Below the pieces are notes generated by a model, which made no database searches, was not told the DNA's origin, and saw only the letters and a list, made by a program, of their open reading frames with translations. Positions 15,571 to 25,022 of a stretch of DNA of 43,975 bases are shown one piece after another (positions within the stretch are counted from its first letter, which is position 1; every line of letters starts with the position of its first letter). A program made the translations under genes and the position numbers. The stretch covers positions 48,744 through 92,718 of the forward strand of contig CATKXO010000007.1 of the NCBI GenBank assembly GCA_949840775.1, in the 5' to 3' direction. This stretch comes from an uncultured bacterium (GTDB lineage Bacteria > Bacillota > Clostridia > Oscillospirales > Oscillospiraceae).

Positions 15571-16193
15571 TGGCCGTCCTGGGCGGCCCGGGCTTTCACC
15601 AGGGCGATGATCAGGTTGACCGCCCCCTCCACCCCGATGATGCCGGAGTTGAGGGTCAGGTCATACCGGCGCATGTCGCCCCAGATGTGGCCGGTGTAGT
15701 AGTTGTAGTAGTTGGCCCTCCCCTTGTCCATCTGGACGATCCGCCGCTCCATATCGTCAGAGGGGATGTGGTACTCCTCCACGCACCGCTCCACCCGGCT
15801 GGCCATATCGGCGTGGATAAACACCTTCAGGCACTCGGGCCGTTCCCCCAGCACGTAGTCAGAGCACCGGCCCACGATGACGCAGGGGCCCTCGGCGGCC
15901 AGCTCCCGGATGACCTCCGCCTGGGCGAAAAAGGCCTGATGGCTCACCGGGACCCCCTGGTGGGCCAGGGCGGGGGTGCCGATGCCCGCCGGGGCGATGG
16001 ACAGGTGGAAGCGGCTGCGGGCCCGCTCCTCCGCCCGGGCGATGAAGTCGGGGGACAGCCCGCTCTTCTCCGAGGTCTTCTGGATGATGGTCCGGTCGTA
16101 GCAGGGGATGCCCAGCTGGGCGGCCAGCCGCTTGCCAATCAGGCGGCCGCCGCTGCCAAATTCCCGGCTGATGGAAATGACGTAGTTGCTCAT
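15567..16193 (-). CDS. Cytidylate-kinase-like family protein
   Basis: 208 residues of the Cytidylate_kin2 family: a nucleoside-monophosphate-kinase fold with a glycine-rich loop (SREFGSGGRLIGKRLA), found widely in Clostridia beside the true Cmk. PCYDRTIIQ, CVIVGRCSDYVL and NYYNYYTG are typical of this group. The real substrate is unknown. ATG 16193 is set by AGGGAGGTG eight bases upstream. It is the first gene of the minus-strand unit with the C26 and M15 genes, coupled to the C26 gene by a four-base overlap. Confidence 0.88.
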   Translation of the reverse strand: MSNYVISISREFGSGGRLIGKRLAAQLGIPCYDRTIIQKTSEKSGLSPDFIARAEERARSRFHLSIAPAGIGTPALAHQGVPVSHQAFFAQAEVIRELAAEGPCVIVGRCSDYVLGERPECLKVFIHADMASRVERCVEEYHIPSDDMERRIVQMDKGRANYYNYYTGHIWGDMRRYDLTLNSGIIGVEGAVNLIIALVKARAAQDGQ

Positions 16194-16262
16194 GGAATAC
16201 ACCTCCCTGTGGGATGGAACAAAATATACAGTTACAGTCTGAGGAAATCCTCCCCCATATAT

Positions 16263-16291
16263 AGTATAATACAACATCCGAAAAATGACAA
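16263..16291 (-). promoter_or_regulatory. Promoter of the kinase-C26-M15 unit
   Basis: Minus strand TTGTCA (16291-16286), 17-bp spacer, TATACT (16268-16263). The predicted leader is about 65 nt. Confidence 0.7.
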
Positions 16292-16350
16292 CCATAAATC
16301 TGATATTCCTGCGGAGGTTTCTCTTTGGCAGAAATCCCCGCGCCCAAGGC

Positions 16351-16379
16351 TTGCGCATCGGCCCGGAATGTGCTAAAAT
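16351..16379 (+). promoter_or_regulatory. Promoter of malQ
   Basis: TTGCGC (16351-16356), 17-bp spacer, TAAAAT (16374-16379); start near 16386, about 31 nt before the malQ ATG. Confidence 0.7.
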
Positions 16380-16416
16380 CGTCCCACCATCAATGAACGA
16401 AAAGGGTGAGTTCATC

Positions 16417-17925
16417 ATGAGAAAAGCGGGAATCCTGATGCCCATCTCCTCCCTGCCCTCTCCCTGGGGGATTGGAACCTTGGGGGCGGAGGCCCGGAAA
16501 TTTGTGGACTTTTTGTCGGCGGGGGGCCAGTCCTGCTGGCAGGTCCTGCCCCTGGGCCCCACCAGCTACGGCGACTCCCCCTACCAGTCCTTCTCCTCCT
16601 TCGCCGGCAATCCCTACTTCATCGACCTGGACCTGCTGGCAGAGGACGGACTGCTGGAGCGGTCCGAGTTTGAAAACCTCAACTGGGGGGAGAACCCCGA
16701 ATATGTGGACTACGGGCGGATGTATGAGCAGCGCTACCCCGTCCTCCGCAGGGCCTGCGGCCGCCTGCTGGCCCAGAACCGGCCCGGTTTTGCCGCCTTC
16801 TGCCAGGAGCAGAAGGACTGGCTGGAGGACTACGCCCTGTTTATGGCCCTGAAAAGCAAGTACGGCGGGGTCTCCTGGCTGGAGTGGCCGGAGGATGTCC
16901 GCCTGCGGCGGCCCCAGGCGCTGGAGGACGCCCGGAAGGAGCTCCGGGAGGAGGTCAATTTCTGGCGGGGGGTGCAGTACCTCTTCTTCTCCCAGTGGTG
17001 GGATTTGAAGGCGTACGCCAACAGCCGGGGGGTGGCCATCATCGGCGACCTGCCCATCTATGTGGCCCTGGACAGCGCCGGCGTGTGGGCCAACCCCAGC
17101 CAGTTTCAGCTGGACGAGAGCGGCCGGCCCACCGGGGTGGCCGGCTGTCCCCCCGACGGCTTTACCGCCGACGGCCAGCTGTGGGGCAACCCCCTGTTCA
17201 ACTGGGAGCGGATGAAGGAGGACAGCTATTCCTGGTGGCTCAAGCGGATTGCCTTCCAGTTCAAGCTGTACGACACCCTGCGCATCGACCACTTCCGGGG
17301 CTTTGACGAGTACTACGCCATCCCCTATGGGGACAAGACCGCCCGCAACGGCGCATGGAAGCCCGGCCCGGGCATCGCCTTCTTCAAGGCGGTGAACAGG
17401 GCCCTAGGCAAAAAGGACATCATCGCCGAGGACCTGGGCTTTCTCACCCCGTCGGTGCGCAAGCTGCTGAAGAACTCGGGTTATCCCGGCATGAAGGTGC
17501 TGGAGTTCGCCTTTGACAGCCGGGACGGGGAGAGCGACTATCTGCCCCACCGCTACCCCGCCCACTGCGTGGTGTATACCGGCACCCACGACAACGACAC
17601 CATCCAGGGCTGGATGTCCTCCGCCCCCAAAAAGGACGTGTCCTTCGCCAAGGCCTACCTGCGCCTGTCCAAGCGGGAGGGCTACCACTGGGGGATGATG
17701 CGCGCAGCCTGGGCCTCCGCCGCCGAGCTGGCGGTGATGCAGTTCCAGGACCTGCTGGGCCTGGGCAGCGAGGCCCGGATGAATACTCCGTCCACCCTGG
17801 GGAATAACTGGAAATGGCGGACCCTGCCCGGCACCTTCGATGAGAAGCTGGCCAGGCGCCTGTACCGGGAGACCCGGGTGTATCAGAGATTACCCAAGGC
17901 GAAGAGAGGCAGGAACGCCAAATAA
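16417..17925 (+). CDS. malQ: 4-alpha-glucanotransferase (GH77)
   Basis: Cytosolic disproportionating enzyme that moves maltosyl or longer units between alpha-1,4-glucans. It has 502 residues, the usual length for the short bacterial MalQ/DpeI type. Catalytic residues are visible: nucleophile D291 (LRIDHFRGF), acid/base E338 (IIAEDLG) and D392 (GTHDNDT). The N-terminus [20 protein letters not shown] is the family start. ATG 16417 is preceded by AAAGGGTG. The next gene is glycogen phosphorylase; the pair degrades maltodextrins or stored glycogen to glucose-1-phosphate and short glucans. A repeat separates the two genes. Confidence 0.96.
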   Translation: MRKAGILMPISSLPSPWGIGTLGAEARKFVDFLSAGGQSCWQVLPLGPTSYGDSPYQSFSSFAGNPYFIDLDLLAEDGLLERSEFENLNWGENPEYVDYGRMYEQRYPVLRRACGRLLAQNRPGFAAFCQEQKDWLEDYALFMALKSKYGGVSWLEWPEDVRLRRPQALEDARKELREEVNFWRGVQYLFFSQWWDLKAYANSRGVAIIGDLPIYVALDSAGVWANPSQFQLDESGRPTGVAGCPPDGFTADGQLWGNPLFNWERMKEDSYSWWLKRIAFQFKLYDTLRIDHFRGFDEYYAIPYGDKTARNGAWKPGPGIAFFKAVNRALGKKDIIAEDLGFLTPSVRKLLKNSGYPGMKVLEFAFDSRDGESDYLPHRYPAHCVVYTGTHDNDTIQGWMSSAPKKDVSFAKAYLRLSKREGYHWGMMRAAWASAAELAVMQFQDLLGLGSEARMNTPSTLGNNWKWRTLPGTFDEKLARRLYRETRVYQRLPKAKRGRNAK

Positions 17926-17933
17926 AGACGCCT

Positions 17934-18001
17934 GTAGGGGCGCACATTGTGCGCCCGATGAGGTCTTTACGATTTTGCGGGCGGACAATGTCCGCCCCTA
18001 C
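17934..18001. repeat. Family A composite palindrome between malQ and glgP
   Basis: GTAGGGGCGCACATTGTGCGCCC hairpin and GGGCGGACAATGTCCGCCCCTAC hairpin. It lies inside the probable malQ-glgP unit, eight bases after the malQ stop and 43 nt before the glgP start. The second hairpin is shared with the copy at 10371. Confidence 0.9.
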
Positions 18002-18044
18002 ACACGGGATTTCCAAAAAATCTCACAACAAGGAGATGTATCTC

Positions 18045-20324
18045 ATGCAGTTAAAAGAACAGCTCTTCCAGACCACCCAGGCCCGCTTTGGCTGCTCCCC
18101 CGACCAGTGCGACGACCACCAGCTCTACGAGGCCCTGCTCATCCTCACCCGGACCATGGCCCAGAACCGCCCTGCCCCCAAGGGAGACCGGAAGCTCTAC
18201 TACTTCTCCGCCGAGTTTCTCATGGGCAAGCTGCTGTCCAACAACCTGCTGGCCCTGGGCCTCTACGGAGAGGTGAAGGACCTGCTGGCCGACCTGGGCC
18301 GGGACCTGGGGATTATCGAGTCCATGGAGCCCGAGCCCTCCCTGGGCAACGGCGGGCTGGGCCGTCTGGCCGCCTGCTTCCTGGACTCCATCGCCGCCCT
18401 GGGCCTGCCCGGCGACGGCGTAGGGCTGAATTACCACTACGGCCTGTTCCGTCAGAAGTTCGACCAGGGCCGCCAGACCGAGGTCCCCGACCCCTGGATT
18501 GAGGCGGACAGCTGGCTCATCCCCACCGGCGTCAGCTTTGACGTTCCCTTCGGCGGCTTTGACCTGAAGGCGGTGCTCTATGACATTGCCATCCCCGGAG
18601 CCAACAACCAGTGCGCCAACCGTCTCCACCTCTTCGACGTGGCCGAGCCTGCCGCCGCACCCTGGGTGGGCATCGACTTTGACAAGGGGGACATTGCCCA
18701 CCGGCTCACCTCCTTCCTCTACCCCGACGACAGCGACGACGCCGGCCGGCTGCTCCGGGTGTATCAGCAGTACTTCATGGTGTCCGCCGGGGCCCAGCTC
18801 ATTTTGTCCGAGCTGGAGAGCCGGGGCTATTCCCTGAATACCCTGGCCGATCACGTGGTGGTCCAGATCAACGACACCCACCCCTCCATGGTCATCCCCG
18901 AGCTCATACGCCTGCTGACGGCAAAGGGGCTGTCCTTCGATGAGGCCTTCGATCAGGTCCGCCGCACCTGTGCCTACACCAACCACACCATCCTGGCCGA
19001 GGCGCTGGAAAAGTGGCCCCTGTCCTTTATCGAAAAGGTGGCCCCCCAGCTGGTGCCCGTCATCCAGGAGCTGGACAGGCGTATGAAGGAGGCCCACCCC
19101 GACCCCAGGGTGGCCATCATCGACGGACAGAACCGGGTCCACATGGCCCACATGGACATCCACTGCGGCTTCTCCGTCAACGGCGTGGCCGCCCTGCACA
19201 CCGAGATTTTGAAGAACTCCGAGTTAAAACCCTTCTATGACCTGTACCCGGAGAAGTTCAACAATAAAACCAACGGGGTCACCTTCCGCCGGTGGCTGGA
19301 GGCCTGCAACCCGGAGCTGGCCGCCCTCATTGACAGCTGTATCGGCTCCGGCTGGCGGCAGGACGCCAAACAGCTGGAGAAGCTGCTGCCCTTCCAGGAG
19401 GACGAGGCCGTCCTGGACCGGCTGCTGGAGGTGAAACAGCACAGCAAAGACCAGCTGTGCCGGGTGCTGTGGGCCACCCAGGGCATCGAAATTGACCCCC
19501 AGTCGGTCTTTGACATCCAGGTCAAGCGCCTTCACGAGTACAAACGGCAGCAGATGAACGCCCTGTATATCATCCACAAATATCTGGAGATCAAGCAGGG
19601 AAAACTGCCCGAACAGCCTGTGACGGTCCTCTTTGGGGCCAAGGCCGCCCCCGCCTATATCATGGCCAAGCGGATTATCCACCTGATTCTCTGCCTGCAA
19701 AAGCTCATCGACCAGGACCCCCAGGTCCGGCCCTGGCTGCGGGTGGCCATGGTGGAGAACTACAACGTCACCTGGGCGGAGCGGCTGATCCCTGCCTGCG
19801 ACATCTCCGAGCAGATTTCCCTGGCCTCCAAGGAGGCCAGCGGCACCGGCAATATGAAATTCATGGCCAACGGCGCCGTCACGCTGGGAACCCTGGACGG
19901 GGCCAACGTGGAGATTGCCCAGCTGGTGGGAGAGGAGAATATTTACACATTTGGGCAAAAAAGTGACGCGGTTATTGAACTTTATAAGGGAAATGAACCC
20001 GATGGGCGGGGTTACCGGCCCCTGGACTGCTACCACCGTCCGGGGGTGGAGCGGCTGGTGGACTTTATCGTCTCCCCTGAGCTGCTGGCCATCGGAAACC
20101 CGGCGGAGCTGTCCGAATTGTGGAGGGATATGAAGAATAAGGACTGGTTTATGGCCCTTTTGGACGTGGAAGACTATATTTCTGCCAAGGACCGGGCTGT
20201 AAAGGACTACGGCGGCCGCCGGGCCTGGGCAAAGAAGATGCTGGTCAACATCGCCAAGTCCGGGTATTTCTCTTCCGACCGGACCATCGAGCAGTACAAT
20301 GAGGATATTTGGAAGTTGAAATAA
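18045..20324 (+). CDS. glgP: Glycogen/starch/alpha-glucan phosphorylase
   Basis: PLP enzyme that releases glucose-1-phosphate from the non-reducing ends of alpha-1,4-glucans (GT35). It has 759 residues, shorter than the E. coli enzyme, as is common in Clostridia. The pyridoxal-phosphate Lys is K605 in [15 protein letters not shown]. The N-terminal half contains [17 protein letters not shown] and [19 protein letters not shown] 18045 follows AAGGAGATGTATCTC, a leader sequence also present before the mrp gene. It is probably co-transcribed with malQ and ends at a strong terminator. Confidence 0.97.
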   Translation: MQLKEQLFQTTQARFGCSPDQCDDHQLYEALLILTRTMAQNRPAPKGDRKLYYFSAEFLMGKLLSNNLLALGLYGEVKDLLADLGRDLGIIESMEPEPSLGNGGLGRLAACFLDSIAALGLPGDGVGLNYHYGLFRQKFDQGRQTEVPDPWIEADSWLIPTGVSFDVPFGGFDLKAVLYDIAIPGANNQCANRLHLFDVAEPAAAPWVGIDFDKGDIAHRLTSFLYPDDSDDAGRLLRVYQQYFMVSAGAQLILSELESRGYSLNTLADHVVVQINDTHPSMVIPELIRLLTAKGLSFDEAFDQVRRTCAYTNHTILAEALEKWPLSFIEKVAPQLVPVIQELDRRMKEAHPDPRVAIIDGQNRVHMAHMDIHCGFSVNGVAALHTEILKNSELKPFYDLYPEKFNNKTNGVTFRRWLEACNPELAALIDSCIGSGWRQDAKQLEKLLPFQEDEAVLDRLLEVKQHSKDQLCRVLWATQGIEIDPQSVFDIQVKRLHEYKRQQMNALYIIHKYLEIKQGKLPEQPVTVLFGAKAAPAYIMAKRIIHLILCLQKLIDQDPQVRPWLRVAMVENYNVTWAERLIPACDISEQISLASKEASGTGNMKFMANGAVTLGTLDGANVEIAQLVGEENIYTFGQKSDAVIELYKGNEPDGRGYRPLDCYHRPGVERLVDFIVSPELLAIGNPAELSELWRDMKNKDWFMALLDVEDYISAKDRAVKDYGGRRAWAKKMLVNIAKSGYFSSDRTIEQYNEDIWKLK

Positions 20325-20336
20325 CAGATTGTATTT

Positions 20337-20372
20337 TCAAGGGACGGCAAAAAGGTCGTCCCTTGAACTTTT
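20337..20372 (+). terminator. Rho-independent terminator after glgP
   Basis: TCAAGGGACG pairs with CGTCCCTTGA (20357-20366), followed by ACTTTTTC. Confidence 0.85.
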
Positions 20373-20380
20373 TCTTGACA

Positions 20381-20437
20381 CAGGGGCGGATCTTATCCCC
20401 CTGACAGGCGGGGTGCCGAGGGCGGCGCCCCCTACAG
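20381..20437. repeat. Degenerate family A element
   Basis: Contains AGGGGCGGATCTTATCCCCC and GGCGGGGTGCCGAGGGCGGCGCCCCCTACAG-like halves, the right end of family A. It begins just after a consensus TTGACA (20375-20380) that has no matching -10 box at 16-18 bp. It ends 23 nt before the next start codon. Confidence 0.65.
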
Positions 20438-20460
20438 GCAATTTTGAGGAGGAGGTACAT

Positions 20461-21096
20461 ATGAACTGGATGGAAGAATTTATCAGTCAATGTCTGGAGG
20501 GTATCCCCGATGGGAAATACCGGACGCGGACAGAGAAGGAGCTGCAAGACCACCTGCTGTCCCTGCGCCATGACCTGGAGGAGGCGGGATGCCCGACCGA
20601 GGAGGCCCGCGCCCTGGCAGTGGAGCGGATGGGCGACCCGGCGGAGCTGGCCCGGAACTACATCCGGGAGTGGCGGCGGCGGTCTTTGGGGCTGCGGGCG
20701 CTGGCAGGGGCGGAGATATTGCTGGTGGGCCTGTGCATCGCGGTGATGAGCGTGCTTTATGCCACAAATACCCGGAATTTCGGGAAGCAGTACCCGGCCC
20801 ATTGGGGGATCGTGGCGACCCTAGCGGCGGCCCTTCTGCTGTGCGCCTTCCTTTTCAGAGGCTGGACGCTGGCCCGCCTGTCCTGCCAGGTCCTGGCCGT
20901 GATCCAGGGGCCGCCCATCTTCTTCTGGGTCGTCCTTCAAAGCGCCTTTGAGTTTACCGGGGTGATGATGCTCCCCTGGTGGCTGGGCTCTTCCATCCAC
21001 ACGCTCCTCCTGCTCTGGGCCTTGGGCAATTACAGTCTGCTGACCCGCTTCCAGCAGGAGGACGACTTTTTGATTCAGGCCCGCCGGAGTACATAA
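20461..21096 (+). CDS. DUF1700/HAAS-type membrane protein
   Basis: 211 residues. Residues 1-75 form the charged helical prefix seen in HAAS/permease-prefix proteins (RTRTEKELQDHLLSLRHDLE, AVERMGDPAELARNY). Four hydrophobic helices follow. Proteins with this prefix often accompany PadR-type regulators or ABC permeases, but none is adjacent here. ATG 20461 follows GAGGAGG. It has its own transcript boundary, with a terminator upstream and a family C repeat acting as terminator downstream. Function unknown. Confidence 0.75.
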   Translation: MNWMEEFISQCLEGIPDGKYRTRTEKELQDHLLSLRHDLEEAGCPTEEARALAVERMGDPAELARNYIREWRRRSLGLRALAGAEILLVGLCIAVMSVLYATNTRNFGKQYPAHWGIVATLAAALLLCAFLFRGWTLARLSCQVLAVIQGPPIFFWVVLQSAFEFTGVMMLPWWLGSSIHTLLLLWALGNYSLLTRFQQEDDFLIQARRST

Positions 21097-21209
21097 AAAA
21101 GCCTCCCTTCGCAAAGGGAGGGGGACCACCGCCGCAAGGCGGTGGTGGAGGGTTTTCCTGCCCCCACCCGGCTTCGCCGGGAGCCCCCTTTGCGAAGGGG
21201 GCCTTTTTT
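21097..21209. repeat. Family C composite repeat, bidirectional terminator
   Basis: Chain of hairpins: AAGCCTCCCTTCGCAAAGGGAG, ACCACCGCCGCAAGGCGGTGGT, CCCGGCTTCGCCGGG and CCCCCTTTGCGAAGGGGG, with A run at the left and T run (CCTTTTTT) at the right. It starts at the base after the stop codon of the DUF1700-like gene and separates it from the convergent HAD gene. Related elements are at 26597 (inverted) and 27262. Confidence 0.9.
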
Positions 21210-21230
21210 CGCCGCGGCGGGACGGAGCGG

Positions 21231-22022
21231 TTACGCGAGGCAGCTTAAAACGGCCCAGGCCGCGCCCTCTTCCCCGTTGGAGGGGGCGAGCCGGGCGGCG
21301 GCCTCCCTCACATTCTCCGGGGCGCTGCCCATGACAATGGGCATACCCACCACCTGGAGAACGCTCAAATCGTTCTCGCTGTCTCCCACGGCGGCACACT
21401 GGTCCAGGGGGACGCCGTACAGGGAAGCGATGACGGCCAGGGCCGTCCCCTTGTCCGCGCCCCCGGCGGTGAGCTCAAAGTCGTGGGGGCTGGAGGTGGT
21501 GAGCGTTACGTCGGGCAGGGCGGCCAGCTCCTCCGCGGGGCAGCGGCCGGGGCCCTTCTCCCCGTGGATTTTCACAAGGGACAGGTTATGTTCCTCCATG
21601 TATCCGAAAAAATCTTCCGCTACAACAGCGGCCCTATGGAAGGCGGGGAAGGGGTAGTGGACCTCCAGATATTTCTTATAGGCGGCGTTTACCAGGATGT
21701 CCCGCTGGGTGAAGATCATCAGCTGGGCGTCCCAGCTCAGGCACAGCTCCAGCGCCCGGCGGGCGGAGGGCTGGGGCACCTCCCAGCGGCGGAGGATGCG
21801 CTCCCCGTCCGCAACCAGGCCGCCCCCGGCCCCGGCCACAAGGGTGTCGCACCCCGCCTCACGGGCAAAGAAGACCCCCTCCTGAACGGGACGGCCGGTA
21901 TTGATGACCACCCGCACCCCGGCGTCTCTTGCCTTTGCGATGGCCGCTTTGGATGCGGCGGTGATGCGGCCCCGGGGGTCCAGGAGCGTGCCGTCCAGGT
22001 CCAGGGAAATGAGCTTTATCAT
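21231..22022 (-). CDS. Cof-type HAD-IIB phosphatase
   Basis: Cytosolic phosphatase of sugar phosphates or cofactors. It has 263 residues. Motif I is D8-L-D10-G-T, motif II VINTGRP, motif III a Lys in GADKGTALAV, and motif IV GDSENDLSVL. The large C2B cap between motifs II and III is typical of HAD-IIB. Substrate cannot be assigned. The SD is poor; a family B repeat lies directly upstream (27 nt before the start). It may be the last gene of a minus-strand unit with feoAB and the SdpI-like gene. Confidence 0.9.
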   Translation of the reverse strand: MIKLISLDLDGTLLDPRGRITAASKAAIAKARDAGVRVVINTGRPVQEGVFFAREAGCDTLVAGAGGGLVADGERILRRWEVPQPSARRALELCLSWDAQLMIFTQRDILVNAAYKKYLEVHYPFPAFHRAAVVAEDFFGYMEEHNLSLVKIHGEKGPGRCPAEELAALPDVTLTTSSPHDFELTAGGADKGTALAVIASLYGVPLDQCAAVGDSENDLSVLQVVGMPIVMGSAPENVREAAARLAPSNGEEGAAWAVLSCLA

Positions 22023-22049
22023 ACGAAATCAGTCCGTTTCTATTGCTTT

Positions 22050-22117
22050 TGTGGGACCCGCCGCCTTCGGCGGGTCATTTTATTGGGAATAGCCCGCCCA
22101 GGGGGGCGGGCTCCACA
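22050..22117. repeat. Family B composite palindrome
   Basis: TGTGGGACCCGCCGCCTTCGGCGGGTCA hairpin and AGCCCGCCCAGGGGGGCGGGCTCCACA hairpin; outer ends TGTGGG/CCACA also pair. It lies between the SdpI-like gene and the HAD gene. Confidence 0.9.
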
Positions 22118-22123
22118 TCCTTT

Positions 22124-22510
22124 TTATCTCCAGTTCCCGTTTTTGTCAAAATTTCTCTTTAAGGTTCGCTCGGTGACTGCGATGGAGCCCAGCATGACCG
22201 CAAGCTGCACTCCGCAGGCGACCATACCTGTCATGCCCACAATTCCCACGTCCCGGCCCAGCACAAACAGCAGGGGCAGGACGGAGGGGACCAGCAGGAC
22301 GCGGCCCGCTTTGTACCAGACCTTGCCCATGTATCTCTGGGCAAAGTCCCAGGTCTCCTGGCTTTTTGAGGACATGGTCGTGCGGTAGCCGTAGCCGGGA
22401 TTGATTTCCTTGGGCGGATTTTTCATAAATTCCCTGCCGAAGCCCATCATCACGCCGGGGAGCAGCAGGTCAAAGGCCAGCACAAAGAACCAGAACAGGA
22501 TGTTTACCAT
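22124..22510 (-). CDS. SdpI-like membrane protein
   Basis: 128 residues with three hydrophobic segments. INPGYGYRTTMSSKSQETWD matches the SdpI/YhfL signature (GYRT...S...ETW...A.R..GK) found in the C-terminal half of the Bacillus SdpI immunity and signalling protein. The longer SdpI N-terminal domain (DUF1648) is absent. No toxin gene resembling SdpC is nearby, so an immunity role is not supported by context. SD AGGAGG sits five bases before the ATG, right after a family A half-element. Located 54 nt after the feoAB stop, possibly read through from it. Confidence 0.8.
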   Translation of the reverse strand: MVNILFWFFVLAFDLLLPGVMMGFGREFMKNPPKEINPGYGYRTTMSSKSQETWDFAQRYMGKVWYKAGRVLLVPSVLPLLFVLGRDVGIVGMTGMVACGVQLAVMLGSIAVTERTLKRNFDKNGNWR

Positions 22511-22524
22511 GGTGCCTCCTTCCT

Positions 22525-22551
22525 GTAGGGGCGGATGATATCCGCCCCTAC
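22525..22551. repeat. Family A half-element (single palindrome)
   Basis: GTAGGGGCGGAT-GAT-ATCCGCCCCTAC, one 12-bp-arm hairpin instead of the usual two. Located between feoAB and the SdpI-like gene, 14 nt before the latter's start codon. Confidence 0.85.
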
Positions 22552-22564
22552 ATAAAATCCACCG

Positions 22565-24970
22565 TTACAGAATCAAGCTCCCAATTTGATACACCAGCAG
22601 AGACATGACATAGGCGCAGCCGATCTGCCAGGCGATGGAGAACCAGGCCCATTTGCGGCTCTGCATCTCCTTAAAGAGGGTGGACACCGCCGCCACGCAG
22701 GGGACGTAGAGCAGGATGAACACCAGCATGGAGAAGGCGGACAGGGGGGTGAAGCCCGCCATGGCGGCGGCTACCTCGCCGCTGGCGGCGGTGAGGGAGA
22801 AGCCGTAGAACATGGACAGAGAGGACACCACCATCTCCTTGGCAATCAGTCCGGTGAGCAGGGCCACCGCCGCCTGCCAGTATCCGAAGCCGCAGGGGGC
22901 GAAGACGGGGGCCAGCACATTGCCCAGAGCCCCCAGCATACTGTGGGTGGGGTCGTCCACCATGCGGAGGGTGAAGTCGAAGGATTGCAGCAGCCAGAGA
23001 ACCATGGACATGAGGAGAATCAGGGTCCCGGCCTTCACCAGAAAGCCCTTCACCTTCTGCCACACGTGGGTGAGCATGTTGCCCAGGGAGGGCAGGCGGT
23101 AGGGGGGCAGCTCCAGCACAAAGGGGGCGGGCTCCCCGGAGAAGAGGGTTTTCTTGAAGAACAGCCCGGAGGCGATGCCCACCAGCATGCCGGTGACGTA
23201 CAGCCCGAAGACCACCAGCCCCGCCCAGGGGCCGAAGAAGGCGGCGGAGATGAGGCCGTAGACGGGCAGCTTGGCCGAGCAGGACATGAAGGGCACCAGG
23301 AGGATGGTCATCCTCCGGTCCTTCTCGTTCTCCATGGTCCGGGCCCCCATAATGGCGGGGACGGAGCAGCCAAAGCCCATGAGCATGGGGATGAACGCCT
23401 TGCCGCTCAGTCCGAACCGGCGCAGGGCCCGGTCCATGATAAAGGCCGCCCGGGACATATACCCCGAGTCCTCCAGGAAGGACAGGAACAAAAACAGCAG
23501 GGCGATCTGGGGCAGGAAGGTGAGCACGCCCCCCACCCCGGCGATGATGCCGTCGCATACCAGGGAGATGAGGACGTGGGACACCCCCAGCCCTGTCAGG
23601 GTGAGGGCCAGCCAGGCGGACAGGGCGTCCATTCCCGCCCCCACCCCGTCGGACAGCCAGGAGCCGAAGGGGCCGAAGGTGACCACGAACATCACCAGCA
23701 TGGTACACAGGAACAGGGGGATGGCGAAAACCCGGTGGGTGACCACCTTGTCAATCTTCTCGCTGAAGGTGAGCGCTCCGGGCACGCCCCCCCGCTCCAC
23801 CGAGGCGGACACCACCCTCTGGATGTACTGGTAGCGGCTGTCGGCGATGAGGGTCTCCCGGTCCCCCAGGTCGCTGGAGTTCTCATACTCCGCAACCAGG
23901 GCGTCCAGCTTCTTTTTTACCTCCTGGGGGAGGTTCAGGGTCTGCTCCACGATGGAGTCCCCCTCCAGCAGCTTGATGGAGGCCCAGTGGGCGGGGAGGT
24001 TGGCCCCGTAGGCGTAGTCGTGGAGCAGCTCGCCCATGCGGTGGTGGATGTCGTGGGTGTAGTCGTCGTAGAGGTCGTCGGGCTCGATGGTCACTCCCAG
24101 GTGCATCTGCCGGTGGGCGGTATGCATCAGCCCCTCCACCCCTGCGCCGGTGCGGGCGGTGATGGGAATCACCGGCACCCCCAGCTCCTTGGACAGTCGG
24201 TCCACGTCAATTTTGTCCCCCCGCTTGACCACCTCGTCCATAAAGTTCAGGGCCACCACCGTGGGCCGCTCCAGCTCCAGCAGCTGGACGGTGAGGTACA
24301 GGTTGCGTTCCAGGTTGGTGGCGTCCACAATGTCGATGACGCAGTCGGGCCCCTCGCCGATGATAAAGTCCCGGGCCACAATCTCCTCCATGGAGTAGGG
24401 GGACAGGGAGTAGATGCCCGGCAGGTCCACCACCGTCACCGTCCGGTCACCGATGCGGGTCTCCCCCTCCTTCTTCTCCACGGTGACGCCGGGCCAGTTG
24501 CCCACGTACTGGTTGGAGCCGGTGAGGGCGTTGAACAGGGTGGTCTTGCCGCAGTTGGGGTTGCCGGCCAGGGCGATGCGCATGGTGCGCCTGTCGTGGG
24601 CGGCGGGGTCGTAGCGGCCGCCGTGGGCCTCCAGCTCGTGCTCGTGGGCCCGGAGCTGGCGGCGGGCGGTCTCCGGGTCGGGAGCGTGGCGGGTCATGGC
24701 CCCCCGGGCCGCGCCGGTGGACCGGGGCCGGGGCTGGCCCATGACAATCTGGGCGGCGTCCTCCTTCCGCAGGGACAGCTCATAGCCCCGGAGGGTCACC
24801 TCGATGGGGTCCCCCAGAGGGGCGATTTTAGTCACCCTCACCTCGGTGCCCGGTGTGAGGCCCATGTCCACCAGACGGCGCTTCACCGTTCCGGACTTGT
24901 TTCCAACCGACAAAATGGTCCCGCTCTGGCCGGGAGCCAGAGCCTCCAGCGTCTTGTTTCGTTCTTCCAT
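22565..24970 (-). CDS. feoB: Ferrous iron transporter, FeoA-FeoB fusion
   Basis: Fe(II) importer of the inner membrane. It has 801 residues. Residues 1-80 are a FeoA (SH3-like) domain (LAPGQSGTILSVGNKSG, DMGLTPGTEVRV). A roughly 45-residue His/Arg-rich linker joins it to a FeoB G domain with G1 GNPNCGKTT (136-144), G3 DLPG and G4 NFMDE. The helical regulatory domain and eight-helix membrane core follow (SFLEDSGYMSRAAFIMDR, GFGCSVPAIMGARTM). Separate feoA and feoB genes are the commoner form; a fusion is known in some anaerobes. ATG follows GGAGAAGGG. The promoter and a DtxR-like palindrome lie directly upstream. Confidence 0.96.
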   Translation of the reverse strand: MEERNKTLEALAPGQSGTILSVGNKSGTVKRRLVDMGLTPGTEVRVTKIAPLGDPIEVTLRGYELSLRKEDAAQIVMGQPRPRSTGAARGAMTRHAPDPETARRQLRAHEHELEAHGGRYDPAAHDRRTMRIALAGNPNCGKTTLFNALTGSNQYVGNWPGVTVEKKEGETRIGDRTVTVVDLPGIYSLSPYSMEEIVARDFIIGEGPDCVIDIVDATNLERNLYLTVQLLELERPTVVALNFMDEVVKRGDKIDVDRLSKELGVPVIPITARTGAGVEGLMHTAHRQMHLGVTIEPDDLYDDYTHDIHHRMGELLHDYAYGANLPAHWASIKLLEGDSIVEQTLNLPQEVKKKLDALVAEYENSSDLGDRETLIADSRYQYIQRVVSASVERGGVPGALTFSEKIDKVVTHRVFAIPLFLCTMLVMFVVTFGPFGSWLSDGVGAGMDALSAWLALTLTGLGVSHVLISLVCDGIIAGVGGVLTFLPQIALLFLFLSFLEDSGYMSRAAFIMDRALRRFGLSGKAFIPMLMGFGCSVPAIMGARTMENEKDRRMTILLVPFMSCSAKLPVYGLISAAFFGPWAGLVVFGLYVTGMLVGIASGLFFKKTLFSGEPAPFVLELPPYRLPSLGNMLTHVWQKVKGFLVKAGTLILLMSMVLWLLQSFDFTLRMVDDPTHSMLGALGNVLAPVFAPCGFGYWQAAVALLTGLIAKEMVVSSLSMFYGFSLTAASGEVAAAMAGFTPLSAFSMLVFILLYVPCVAAVSTLFKEMQSRKWAWFSIAWQIGCAYVMSLLVYQIGSLIL

Positions 24971-24992
24971 ATGGCGATCCCTTCTCCTCAGA

Positions 24993-25012
24993 AAGTTAGC
25001 CTTGGCTTACTT
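24993..25012 (-). promoter_or_regulatory. DtxR/IdeR-like operator before feoAB
   Basis: AAGTTAGCC-TT-GGCTTACTT, a 20-bp palindrome with one mismatched pair. It lies about 4-23 bases downstream of the predicted start point, well placed for an iron-responsive repressor. TTAGCC half-sites resemble DtxR-family boxes; the regulator itself is not in the window. Confidence 0.6.
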
Positions 25013-25022
25013 GTTCCCGGAT

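Noticed and set aside
22124-22510. SdpI-type toxin immunity system
   Set aside because: Only the C-terminal half of SdpI is present and there is no toxin-like gene beside it.
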